In this document: in pieces, positions 15,919 through 24,047 of the stretch
Layout of the letters: every line of letters starts with the position of its first letter
How positions within the stretch are numbered: position 1 is the first letter of the stretch
Source: Anaerolineae bacterium
GTDB taxonomy: Bacteria > Chloroflexota > Anaerolineae > UBA4142 > SHND01
Assembly (NCBI GenBank): GCA_021463195.1
Contig: JAJTXZ010000026.1
Span: 1-53,490, forward strand
Direction of reading: 5' to 3'
DNA length: 53,490 nt
The notes under the pieces: generated by a model
What the model was told of the DNA's origin: nothing
What the model saw: the letters and a program-made list of their open reading frames with translations, nothing else
The model's database searches: none
Made by a program: the position numbers and the translations under genes

Positions 15919-16980
15919 GTGCCGAGTTTTGCCGATGTAGGGGCGATTTTCAAAACTGTTCGCGAAATTGATTTACAAGTTATCGCGGCGCAAGCGCAGC
16001 GGCAAGTGTGGGTTGCGATTGTTGGCGGCGAGACGAGCGGCGCGCGTGATTTGGCGACGGCGTTGTATTTGGCGCCGCGCGTGTTGCCGCCCGAAGACGC
16101 GAGCTTTGCCATGGCGGGACCGTTATTGTTGACGTTTGAAAATACGGCATTGGCGGAACGCGCCGAGTTGGTCGTCTTGGTTTTGGATGAAGCTCACACG
16201 GCGACGAATGCAGAGCGCGCCGTTTTTCAGGAATGGATTGCGGCGGACAAAAAGGTCATTGTCGTTTTTAATCAAGCCTTGGCCGATACGCGCGCGGCTG
16301 CGCTGAGCGAATGGTTGGGCGCGCGCGTAATCGAGGGCCCCGTCGTCAAGCGCGAATTTTTAGAAAAATATTTTGTGCCGACCGTTTTGCAGTTGATGCC
16401 CGAATACAAACTGGCGCTCGCGCGCAATTTTCCATTGTTTCGTCACGCGGTCGCGATGGAAATTATTAATGACACGTCCATCGCCAACGCCGGCTATGCG
16501 TTTAGCACTGGCATCGCCGAAATTATGCCTGTGCTTAATATCCCGTTCAATGTCGCCGATATGGTGATTCTCACCAAAGCGCAAGCGTTCATGGTATATC
16601 GGCTTGGGCTGATTTTTGGTTTGTCTACGCGTTGGCAAGACCATCTTGCCGCGTTTGGTTCGACGATTGGTTTTGGATTTGTGTGGCGTACCATCGCGCG
16701 GCAACTGATTGGTTTGATTCCGGGGCTGGGCGTTTTACCCAAAACAATGATTGCGTATGCGGGAACGTATGCCGTCGGTCGCGGCGCGTTGGAATGGTAC
16801 GACACTGGGCGCCAAGTGAAACGCGGCGACGTAGAAAATTATTTCCGTGAGGCATTGGAACGCGCCAAAACTGTGGTTGGTTCGTTAGGCGACAAAGCGC
16901 CAAAAATTTCCGCGCCGAAATTGCCGTTTGGAAGAAAACAAAAAGAAATACTCGCGATCCCTGCGGAGACTGGAGACTAG
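15919..16980 (+). CDS. DUF697-type membrane-associated protein with a degenerate GTPase domain
   Basis: 353 residues, GTG start. The first ~160 residues follow a small-GTPase order, but the P-loop reads GGETSGAR (36-43), lacking the Lys-Ser/Thr pair. LVVLVLDEAH stands where G3 would be, and the G4 position VFNQALAD lacks the usual NKxD. The C-terminal half (about 175-300) matches DUF697: ISTGIAEIMPVLNIPFNVAD-like and LIPGLGVLPKTMIAYAGTYAVG hydrophobic helices. It probably no longer hydrolyses GTP. It lies between eutC and eutL, where other operons have EutP, but it is not EutP. Its last residues (ETGD) are encoded by GGAGACT repeats. Confidence 0.65.
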   Translation: MPSFADVGAIFKTVREIDLQVIAAQAQRQVWVAIVGGETSGARDLATALYLAPRVLPPEDASFAMAGPLLLTFENTALAERAELVVLVLDEAHTATNAERAVFQEWIAADKKVIVVFNQALADTRAAALSEWLGARVIEGPVVKREFLEKYFVPTVLQLMPEYKLALARNFPLFRHAVAMEIINDTSIANAGYAFSTGIAEIMPVLNIPFNVADMVILTKAQAFMVYRLGLIFGLSTRWQDHLAAFGSTIGFGFVWRTIARQLIGLIPGLGVLPKTMIAYAGTYAVGRGALEWYDTGRQVKRGDVENYFREALERAKTVVGSLGDKAPKISAPKLPFGRKQKEILAIPAETGD

Positions 16981-17044
16981 AGAAGAGAGATTTGTTTTTA
17001 GTCTCCAATCTCCAATCTCCAATCTCCAATCTCCAATTTCCAAA
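16965..17044 (+). repeat. GGAGACT / AGTCTCC inverted heptamer spacer before eutL
   Basis: GGAGACTGGAGACT (16965-16978, whose last T begins the stop codon TAG) pairs with AGTCTCCAATCTCC (17000-17013), one mismatch. The array continues as five perfect CTCCAAT heptamers (17003-17037) plus TTCCAAA, ending two bases before the ATG. No Shine-Dalgarno. Confidence 0.85.
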
Positions 17045-17046
17045 TC

Positions 17047-17703
17047 ATGGCTATTCTCGATCCCATCAAAGCGAATGTTCTCGCGGTCCGCATCATTCCG
17101 AATGTGGACCGCGGGTTCGCGGAAAAAATGAACTTGCGTGAGAACGAACGCAGCGTCGGTTTTCTCACCGCCGACCTTGACGATGCGACCTACGCGGCGA
17201 TTGACGAAGCGACGAAACAAGCCGATGTGCGCGTCGCGTACGCCAAAAGTTTTTACGCGGGTTCAGGTCACGCGTCGGGTCCATTGTCTGGAGAAATTAT
17301 CGCGATCCTCGCGGGGCCCGATCCCGCCGAAGCGCGCGCGGGCTTGAACGCGGCGCTGACGTACATTCGCGACGAAGCGTATTTTTATTCCGCGAACGAC
17401 AACAACAGCATCGCGTTTTTTCCGCATCTCATTTCACGCACCGGCAGTTACTTGAGCGAAACAGCAGGCGTGCCAGTTGGAACGCCAATGGCATATCTCA
17501 TCGCGCCGCCGCTCGAAGCGACCTTTGGCATTGACGCCGCGTTGAAAGCGGCGAATGTCACAATGCGCGTCTGGTTCAATCCGCCGAGCGAAACGAACTT
17601 TTCCGGCGCGTTATTGACCGGCGACCAAGCCGCGTGTCGCGCCGCGTGTCGCGCATTTCAGGACGCGGTGTTGGATGTGGCACGGAATCCATTGAAATTC
17701 TGA
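17047..17703 (+). CDS. eutL: Tandem BMC shell protein EutL
   Basis: 218-residue trimeric shell protein with two fused BMC domains and a gated central pore. Family signatures are VRIIPNVDRGFAEKM, SVGFLTADLDDATYAAIDEA, VRVAYAKSFYAGSGHASGPL, GEIIAILAGPDPAEARAGL and AYFYSANDNNSIAFFPHLIS, as in enteric EutL. The ATG follows the CTCCAAT array directly. It would sit in the facets of the shell built with the BMC-H protein (21485). Confidence 0.95.
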   Translation: MAILDPIKANVLAVRIIPNVDRGFAEKMNLRENERSVGFLTADLDDATYAAIDEATKQADVRVAYAKSFYAGSGHASGPLSGEIIAILAGPDPAEARAGLNAALTYIRDEAYFYSANDNNSIAFFPHLISRTGSYLSETAGVPVGTPMAYLIAPPLEATFGIDAALKAANVTMRVWFNPPSETNFSGALLTGDQAACRAACRAFQDAVLDVARNPLKF

Positions 17704-17785
17704 GTTGAAGGTTGAAGGTTGAAAGTTTAACGTTACGCTTGCGTTCTAACTTTTAACTTTTAACTTTAACTTTTTACTTGGCGTT
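17704..17785 (+). repeat. GGTTGAA / TAACTTT repeat spacer before eutE
   Basis: Direct GAAGGTT units on the stop side, then TAACTTTTAACTTTTAACTT-type heptamers (about 17747-17778) on the start side. The two halves are partly complementary (GTTGAAAGTT against AACTTTTAAC). No Shine-Dalgarno. Confidence 0.75.
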
Positions 17786-19243
17786 ATGTCCGAACTCGAT
17801 ACCGACCTTCTTTCAATTCAACAAGTGCGCAACCTTGCCGTTGCCGCGCGCAACGCGCAGCGCGAGTTTTTTCATTTCTCGCAAGAGCAAGTGGACAAGG
17901 TTTGCGCGGCGATGGCGGACGCGGCGTACCGCGAAGCCGCGCGCCTCGCGCAAATGGCGACGGATGAAACGACGTACGGCGTCCCCGCGCACAAGCGCGT
18001 CAAGAATGAATTCAGCAGCAAATTTCTGTGGGACTTTTTAAGAGACATCAAAACGGTTGGCGTGATTCGACGCGACGACGCGAAAAAAATTGTCGAAATC
18101 GGCTGGCCCGTCGGCGTGCTGGCGGGATTCACGCCTTCGACGAATCCGACTTCAACCGCGATGTTCAAAGTTCTCATCGCGGCAAAAGCGCGCAACGCGA
18201 TGATTATTTCGCCGCATCCCTCCGCCGTGAAATGCACGAGCGAAACGGTGCGCGTGATGGCGGAAGCGGGTGAACGCGCGGGCATGCCACAAGGATTGAT
18301 TGCGTGTTTAACGACGGTCACGATGCCTGCGCTGAATGAATTGATGAAACATTGGGCGGTGAGCATGTTGATTGCGACCGGCGGTGAAGCGGTGGTGCGC
18401 GCGGCGCATAGTTCGGGCAAACCCGCGATTGGCGTCGGTCCCGGCAATGTGCCGGTGTATGTTGACCGCAGCGCGGACATTTCGCAAGCCGCCGAATTGA
18501 TTGTGAAATCGAAATCGTTCGATTGGTCAACGATTTGCGCGAGCGAACAATCCGTCGTTGCCGACGCGCCGATTGCGGCGCAACTCCAAAGCGAAATGGA
18601 AAAACACGGCGCGTATTTCATGGACGACGCGCAAATCGCGGCGATGAGCAAAATCATTCATCAAGCGAATGGTTTGCCGAATCCCAAAGCCGTTGGCAAA
18701 TCGCCGCAAGCGCTCGCGCAAATGGCGGGCATCAGCGTTCCATCAAACGCGCGCGTTTTGATGGCGCGTTTGAAAGGCGTCGGTCCCGAATATCCGCTCT
18801 CGCGCGAAAAATTGACGAGTGTTCTCGGTTGGTACGTCGCGGACGGTTGGGAAAAAGGATGCGAGCGCTGCATCGAACTTTTGAAATTCGGCGGTGATGG
18901 ACACACGCTTTCGATTCACTGCCGCGATGAAAATGTGATTATGGCGTTCGGTTTGGAAAAACCCGCGTTCCGCATCGTCGTCAACACAATGGCGACACTC
19001 GGCGCGGTCGGTTTCACGACAAATCTCGAACCTTCGATGACACTCGCAACCGGCGGCATCGGCGGCGGCGTGTTCAGCGAAAACATTTCGGTCAAGCATG
19101 TGTTGAATATCAAGCGGATTGCGTATGGCGTGCGCGATTGGAATCCTGATGTTTCCGCGTCGAGCGGAAATTCGGCGAGCGCAAGCGACGCGCAGATTGA
19201 GGAGATTGTGAAAAGGGTGTTGGCGGAGTTGAAAGCAAGTTAG
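17786..19243 (+). CDS. eutE: CoA-acylating acetaldehyde dehydrogenase EutE with C-terminal encapsulation helix
   Basis: Oxidises acetaldehyde to acetyl-CoA with NAD+ inside the BMC, 485 residues. The catalytic Cys251 lies in DWSTICASEQSVV; NAD-site elements include GFTPSTNPTSTAMFK and GPGNVPVYVDRSADI. The protein starts straight at the catalytic domain (SIQQVRNLAVAARNAQ), without the N-terminal targeting helix of enteric EutE/PduP. Instead a Ser/Ala linker leads to an amphipathic helix, DAQIEEIVKRVLAELKAS, at the very C-terminus, a likely encapsulation peptide. Confidence 0.93.
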   Translation: MSELDTDLLSIQQVRNLAVAARNAQREFFHFSQEQVDKVCAAMADAAYREAARLAQMATDETTYGVPAHKRVKNEFSSKFLWDFLRDIKTVGVIRRDDAKKIVEIGWPVGVLAGFTPSTNPTSTAMFKVLIAAKARNAMIISPHPSAVKCTSETVRVMAEAGERAGMPQGLIACLTTVTMPALNELMKHWAVSMLIATGGEAVVRAAHSSGKPAIGVGPGNVPVYVDRSADISQAAELIVKSKSFDWSTICASEQSVVADAPIAAQLQSEMEKHGAYFMDDAQIAAMSKIIHQANGLPNPKAVGKSPQALAQMAGISVPSNARVLMARLKGVGPEYPLSREKLTSVLGWYVADGWEKGCERCIELLKFGGDGHTLSIHCRDENVIMAFGLEKPAFRIVVNTMATLGAVGFTTNLEPSMTLATGGIGGGVFSENISVKHVLNIKRIAYGVRDWNPDVSASSGNSASASDAQIEEIVKRVLAELKAS

Positions 19244-19294
19244 CTTGAATCCGCGCGATAAAGATTGCGTGAAACATAAGTTAGCGGCTATTTT

Positions 19295-20227
19295 ATGACG
19301 ACGTCAAAGCGACCACCCATACCCAAACCAATACAGCGAAGCATACGGACAAAAAATCTCAGTGTCTGTTGTGTTTGCAAGGAGCGTGGCATCGGGACAA
19401 ACCTTCACCACATTGACGGTAATCCAGCAAACAATGATGAAGACAATATTGCTGTTCTGTGTGTGCAAGAACATGACCAACATCATCGTCCAAACGCATA
19501 CGACAAGACAAAACACTTGGAACTAGGAGCGGAGAAAATACGGGAATATAAGCAGGAGTGGGAACAAACTGTACAGGAATGCAGATTAGATAATCCAAAT
19601 ATTCTCGCTGTCATAAGTGCCTACGGTGACCATACAAAAATCCACTCCGTCAGATTAGTTGTTCAAAATACGGGTGGCAAAATAATTTACCAAAGGCTTT
19701 ATCACCTCTTGACTGGTACGCCCGTCCAATGGGCTGACGCAATGGTGGATGAAGTTGCGTGGCTAGGGAGAAATGTAAAACTTACTTTGTTGGACAAGCC
19801 GCTAGAAGTCGAATATTGCCCGTGTTGTTCAACATCACTTTCACGTACACTAGACAGAAATGCAGCAATTCATTTGACAGCGAGCGACTGGAAGCAAGAA
19901 TCAGTTGGATGTATCTATATTAATCCAACATTTCCATCGTTAGCATTGACACTTTTCTATAAAGGCGAACTTCTTTACAGCGCAGGTCTGCATAAATGTG
20001 AGGACAGATATCTACATTTTCGCTCCGATAAATTTGAAGAAAGAACCCCAATCGAGAAAAGACCAAGCGTCAGAACGCAAGCGACAGAAATAATGCGAAA
20101 GGTTGTAGACGATTGGGAACCAGGGCGACTTTTCATCGGCACAGGTGATCCTAACAAGCCGACAATAACTAACGAATTTGATTTGCCTCATCTTTGGGAA
20201 AGAAAAAAACGGCCGCTTAATTCTTGA
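19295..20227 (+). CDS. HNH-type nuclease-like protein
   Basis: 310 residues. The HNH motif is near the N-terminus: CCVCKERGIGTNLHHIDGNP followed by NNDEDNIAVLC and EHDQHH (about 28-70), with Cys pairs that could hold zinc. The C-terminal 200 residues are not recognised; they contain CPCCSTS, another possible zinc knuckle. Base composition is clearly more A/T-rich than eutE and the rest of the locus, so it is likely recent acquisition. It starts the block that separates eutE from the BMC-H gene. Confidence 0.65.
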   Translation: MTTSKRPPIPKPIQRSIRTKNLSVCCVCKERGIGTNLHHIDGNPANNDEDNIAVLCVQEHDQHHRPNAYDKTKHLELGAEKIREYKQEWEQTVQECRLDNPNILAVISAYGDHTKIHSVRLVVQNTGGKIIYQRLYHLLTGTPVQWADAMVDEVAWLGRNVKLTLLDKPLEVEYCPCCSTSLSRTLDRNAAIHLTASDWKQESVGCIYINPTFPSLALTLFYKGELLYSAGLHKCEDRYLHFRSDKFEERTPIEKRPSVRTQATEIMRKVVDDWEPGRLFIGTGDPNKPTITNEFDLPHLWERKKRPLNS

Positions 20228-20250
20228 AATGAGAACGCGTCAATAGGGTA

Positions 20251-20340
20251 ATGCCTCGTAAAAAATCGCAAGACCAACCTGTCACGTGTGCGGTGCGCGC
20301 GTCGTCTCGCGACATTCGAAGTGAACTCGTATGGCGCTGA
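20251..20340 (+). pseudogene. Truncated duplicate of the 5' extension of the BMC-H gene
   Basis: 30 codons starting MPRKKSQDQPVTCAVRAS and ending at TGA. The first 55 bases match 21326-21380, the in-frame extension of the BMC-H gene ([16 protein letters not shown]). The two copies bracket hicB, hicA and the gene at 20848, suggesting that this module was inserted with duplication of the target. Confidence 0.55.
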
Positions 20341-20368
20341 TCTTGTGCAAGTAGAAGGAAACAAAGTT

Positions 20369-20596
20369 ATGGTGAAACAATTCAAGATTATTGTCGAGAA
20401 ACATTCTGACGGGTATGTGGCGTACCCTCTCGGGCTCAAGGGCGTCGTCATTGGAGAAGGGGATACATATGAAGATGCGCTCGCAGACGTGAAATCAGCA
20501 ATCCAGTTTCACATTGAAACCTTTGGGCAAGAGGTTACCGAAGGTGAGCCACCCATCTTGGAGGCGTTCGTCGCAGAAACAGGTGTGCCAGTCTGA
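20369..20596 (+). CDS. hicB: HicB-family antitoxin
   Basis: 75 residues from the ATG at 20369: FKIIVEKHSDGYVAYPLGLK, GVVIGEGDTYEDALADVKSA and IQFHIETFG show the RNase-H-like HicB fold. It should neutralise the HicA toxin encoded next and repress the pair. No C-terminal DNA-binding domain is visible, so repression might need another factor. Stop and HicA start overlap (TGATG). Confidence 0.85.
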   Translation: MVKQFKIIVEKHSDGYVAYPLGLKGVVIGEGDTYEDALADVKSAIQFHIETFGQEVTEGEPPILEAFVAETGVPV

Positions 20597-20835
20597 TGCC
20601 CAAGTTTCCTGTGGATGCGCCAAGAGCCAAAGTCATCAGGGCGTTTGAACTCCTTGGCTTTCGTATCGTACGGGAAGGCAATCATATTGCGATGGTCAGA
20701 GAAAATGCGGATGGGTCGCGAACGCCGTTAACGATGCCGAATCATCGCACGCTCAAGGGTTCAACGTTGCGAACGATTCTGACACAGGCGGGAATATCGA
20801 GAGATGATTTCTTGAAAGCGTATGAGCAAGTCTGA
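20596..20835 (+). CDS. hicA: HicA-family mRNA interferase toxin
   Basis: 79 residues with the double-stranded-RNA-binding-like HicA fold: RAKVIRAFELLGFRIVREGN, the catalytic His in GNHIAMVR, LTMPNHRTLKGSTLRTIL and ISRDDFLKA. Expected to cut mRNA when HicB is lost. Coupled to hicB by a one-base overlap. The antitoxin-first order differs from the usual hicA-hicB order. Confidence 0.88.
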   Translation: MPKFPVDAPRAKVIRAFELLGFRIVREGNHIAMVRENADGSRTPLTMPNHRTLKGSTLRTILTQAGISRDDFLKAYEQV

Positions 20836-20847
20836 ACACAGCCAAGC

Positions 20848-21324
20848 ATGCCAACGACCCTAAAAATTTTCGACTACCTTCCCGATCTCGATTGCTTTGT
20901 CATCAATCCACGTTACCACGCGATTGCTGACCAACTCGGCTTGAACGAATGGCACGCCGCAGTCTGGATTGGTCGCTTGTTCATCCTCGACAATGATTAT
21001 GGGGAACACTGGTTCGACAATTGGGATTTGCGCGAACAACTGAAAAATCAAGCAGAGGAACGCGGCATTGACTCGAGTGAATTGATGGTCATAGACCCCG
21101 CGCGTTTTGAAAATGGGAACGATGGTCCCTGTCACACGCCACAATTTCGCAAACGTTTTTGGACAGATGTTTTGAAATCGCTTACGTTAGATATTGAATT
21201 GTTGTTCGACGAGGCGCGAGAGCAGAACACACAAACGGAAAAATATGTGCCTGAAGAGTTTATTGCGGATTTAGAAACGCGCATCGAACAGATTCGTGAA
21301 CAAGAAAAAGATTTGAAAAATTAG
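20848..21324 (+). CDS. Unrecognised acidic protein next to hicA
   Basis: 158 residues, rich in Asp and Glu. The start [20 protein letters not shown] and [19 protein letters not shown] look like a folded domain; the last 30 residues ([20 protein letters not shown]) should form a helix. I recognise no family. It lies 12 bases after hicA and inside the pair of direct repeats at 20251 and 21326, so it probably travelled with the HicAB module. Confidence 0.5.
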   Translation: MPTTLKIFDYLPDLDCFVINPRYHAIADQLGLNEWHAAVWIGRLFILDNDYGEHWFDNWDLREQLKNQAEERGIDSSELMVIDPARFENGNDGPCHTPQFRKRFWTDVLKSLTLDIELLFDEAREQNTQTEKYVPEEFIADLETRIEQIREQEKDLKN

Positions 21325-21484
21325 AATGCCTCGCCAAAAATCGCAAGACAAATCCGCGCGTGCGGTGCGCGCGGCGAAACGAAAATCAAAATCGAAAGAG
21401 CGCGCGATGGTTGTTTCCGAGATGCCAAGCATCTCGACACCGCAAGAAACACACGCGCAAAATCTCTCGGAGGAGAGCAAGAAC

Positions 21485-21802
21485 ATGGCAGACCCCAATA
21501 TGATTGCCCTTGGCATGGTGGAAACCAAAGGGCTGATTGGTTCGATTGAGGCGGCGGACGCGATGGTCAAAGCCGCGAATGTCACGCTCATCGGCAGCGA
21601 ATATGTCGGTGGCGGCTTTGTCACCGTCATGGTGCGCGGCGACGTCGGCGCGGTCAAAGCGGCGACGGACGCGGGCGCGGCGGCAGCGAAACGCGTCGGC
21701 GAACTTGTGAGCGTGCACGTCATCCCGCGTCCACATTCGGACGTGGAAATGATTTTGCCGCAAAATACCAAAGGCAGTATCGGCGGGCGCGGCGCGAGCT
21801 AA
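21485..21802 (+). CDS. eutM: BMC-H hexameric shell protein (EutM/PduA type)
   Basis: 105 residues forming the main hexameric facet tile: [58 protein letters not shown] and [16 protein letters not shown] are classic. The ATG at 21485 is chosen because CGGAGGAGAGC lies about seven bases upstream and the family starts here. The frame stays open upstream to an ATG at 21326, adding 53 mostly Lys/Arg/Ser-rich residues ([18 protein letters not shown]). An alternative longer form is therefore possible. Confidence 0.93.
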   Translation: MADPNMIALGMVETKGLIGSIEAADAMVKAANVTLIGSEYVGGGFVTVMVRGDVGAVKAATDAGAAAAKRVGELVSVHVIPRPHSDVEMILPQNTKGSIGGRGAS

Positions 21803-21955
21803 GTATTTTCGCGACAAGGAAAACAGCGCAGCTGTTTCACATTTCTCCTTGACGATTCATCCGGCGCGGGAGGTCGCGTGTTTAACACGCGCGACTTTCC
21901 AGCCGGGGCGGATTTGTCTACTCCCGCGCGTGAACGGCGTTTGCGCGGAACATGA
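21803..21955 (+). other. Spacer with small hairpins after the BMC-H gene
   Basis: Contains AACAGCGCAGCTGTTT (hairpin) and GTCGCGTGTTTAACACGCGCGAC (8-10 bp stem). No T-run follows. I see no gene or clear promoter. Confidence 0.4.
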
Positions 21956-22420
21956 ATGGAAATTGTATTGCCACAAAACTTTGAGGTCGCTGACGCGCCT
22001 CAAGTGTTGAATCAAGCGCGGCCAATGTTGGAACTGCCGCCGGACGCCACATTGCGCGTCGAAAACGTCACGCAGACGCGGCGCAGCACGCGCATTGATT
22101 TTTCATACACCACCTCGGTTGCCTTGGCTGACGATGCCTTGGACCAGCTCGGCCAAGTTTGCGTTCAAATCAGCGCGCACGGCGATTTGAAATTCGATGC
22201 GCGCGGTTATCTGGTCGCGCATGAGGTCAAACCTACGGACCCGCGTCAACTGCGCGCCATCCGCGACCACGTGAATAAATTAATCGCAAAGCGGCAAATC
22301 TATATCGCTCAACCGGGCGAAAAGGTGGACCTGGAAAAATTGCGCGCGCAAGGCAAAGCTTGGTACATTATGCAGGACGAACACGGCGCCAAACATTTAT
22401 GCCGCGCCTGGATGTCCTGA
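21956..22420 (+). CDS. Small protein sharing the C-terminal domain of the next protease
   Basis: 154 residues. The last 80 (LRAIRDHVNKLIAKRQIYIA, QPGEKVDLEKLRAQGKAWYI) match the end of the metalloprotease encoded next (HAIRDNVAKLAETNRIYNAR, PGDEKDVTHL). It has no protease motif or signal peptide. It could be an inhibitor or partner that uses the shared domain, but this is inferred only from similarity and adjacency. Confidence 0.5.
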   Translation: MEIVLPQNFEVADAPQVLNQARPMLELPPDATLRVENVTQTRRSTRIDFSYTTSVALADDALDQLGQVCVQISAHGDLKFDARGYLVAHEVKPTDPRQLRAIRDHVNKLIAKRQIYIAQPGEKVDLEKLRAQGKAWYIMQDEHGAKHLCRAWMS

Positions 22421-22487
22421 ACCGCGCGGCGTGTTGCGCGCGGCGAACCTAATTCAAAAGTTATTTGAGCAAACTTGGAGTTTTTTC

Positions 22488-24047
22488 ATGAGCGACCCAC
22501 GTCCCTTTATCGCCTTTTTGAATGACCCCGGAATTAACGGCAGCGCGCCGGAAAGCGCCGCGCCGGGCGCTAGCGTCGCGCGATTTGATATCAAGTCCGA
22601 ATTGCCGCAGGGTGAATTGACACGGCTCAAACCGGGCACAGTCGGATTCGTGACTTCGCATTTGACCGTGATTCTCACGCACGCGTACGATGTCTGGGCG
22701 CGTTATTTTGGCGCAGAGTATGATTGGATGACGGGCGCGACGCTGCCGGTCCTGCCGCGCGCGGGGCGCGATTTGAACGCGTATTATGATCGTCGCGCGC
22801 TCAAATTTTTTTACGCGACGGATGAATTGTCCAAGCGCACATTTTATACTAGCGAGTCTTCGGATGTGGCGGCGCACGAGTGCGGCCACGCGATTTTGGA
22901 CGCGCACCATCCCGATTACTGGAGTTCGGTTCATCCCGAAACGGGCGCGTTTCATGAAGCGTTTGGCGATATCACCGCGTTGTTGACGACGCTGCAATTT
23001 CCAAGCGTGCGCGCGCAAATGCTCAAAGAGACCGACGGCGATTTGACCTTGAGCAGCAATGTGACGCGTTTGGCGGAACAGTTTGGCAAAATTTTGTATG
23101 TCGAACGCGGCAAAGAAACCGCCAGCGCGACCTTTTTGCGCGATTTAGTGAATACCTTTCGTTATAAAGAAACGTGGACGTTGCCCGCGACGGCGCCGAT
23201 GACGCGTCTGGCATCCGAGGCGCACAACTTTTCGCGAATCTTTAGCGGCGCGTTTTATCAGATTTTGGTCGGCATCTTTCAATTCAAGCGTCGCGCCAAT
23301 TCCAAATTGTCCGCCGACGACGCATTGACGCAAGCGCGCGATGACGCGGGCAAATTGCTCGCGTTGGCGTTATTTCTCGCGCCGCCCGGCGATGCCGTCT
23401 TTCGCGTAATTGCGCTTTCGATGTTCAAAGCGGAACAACAATTATTTCAAGGCGCGTACTTTGAGATTTTGAAAAAGGTCTTTACCAAACGACGCATTTT
23501 ATTGGTCAAGGATGCCAACCTCTTTAAACCTCACACTAAAACGGTGGGTTCTAATTCGACCGGTTTGGGTTTGGGACTGTTGAGCATGGCTGGCACGGTC
23601 GCGGCGCCGATGCCGCCGGAGGAATTGTCGCGCGCGCTGCGTTTGCGCGGCGAAGAGAAAATTTTTACGCGTGAATTGGGACGCATGGATGACGCCAAAG
23701 TGGTGCAATACCGCGCGCAGCGCATGATTCCTCTAAAGGGTAAACAGTACGGTCCGGCGAATGGCGCATGGATTCCGCTGCAAGGCGGTTTGACTTTGAA
23801 TGTGAATCAAACCGGCATGGTCGCGTTCTCTGGTTTTTATCGCGCGGGCATAGGCGACGTGCACGCGATTCGCGACAATGTGGCAAAACTCGCGGAAACG
23901 AATCGCATCTATAACGCTCGTCCCGGCGATGAAAAAGATGTGACGCATCTGATTACGCGCCGTCAGCCGTACTATATTGATTACAATGAAGAGGGCAGAA
24001 AGGTTTTACGCCGCGCGTATTTCGCGTGCGAGGACGAGGCCGCATGA
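22488..24047 (+). CDS. Zinc metallopeptidase, gluzincin (thermolysin-like) type
   Basis: 519 residues. The zinc motif is HECGH (His130, Glu131, His134) in SDVAAHECGHAILDAHHPDY, and GAFHEAFGDITA supplies Glu157 as likely third ligand, the arrangement of M4/M36-type enzymes. No signal peptide or propeptide is seen, so it may work inside the cell. The last ~90 residues form a domain shared with the 21956 product. The ATG at 22488 has GGAG seven bases upstream. The stop overlaps the next gene's ATG (ATGA). Confidence 0.7.
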   Translation: MSDPRPFIAFLNDPGINGSAPESAAPGASVARFDIKSELPQGELTRLKPGTVGFVTSHLTVILTHAYDVWARYFGAEYDWMTGATLPVLPRAGRDLNAYYDRRALKFFYATDELSKRTFYTSESSDVAAHECGHAILDAHHPDYWSSVHPETGAFHEAFGDITALLTTLQFPSVRAQMLKETDGDLTLSSNVTRLAEQFGKILYVERGKETASATFLRDLVNTFRYKETWTLPATAPMTRLASEAHNFSRIFSGAFYQILVGIFQFKRRANSKLSADDALTQARDDAGKLLALALFLAPPGDAVFRVIALSMFKAEQQLFQGAYFEILKKVFTKRRILLVKDANLFKPHTKTVGSNSTGLGLGLLSMAGTVAAPMPPEELSRALRLRGEEKIFTRELGRMDDAKVVQYRAQRMIPLKGKQYGPANGAWIPLQGGLTLNVNQTGMVAFSGFYRAGIGDVHAIRDNVAKLAETNRIYNARPGDEKDVTHLITRRQPYYIDYNEEGRKVLRRAYFACEDEAA

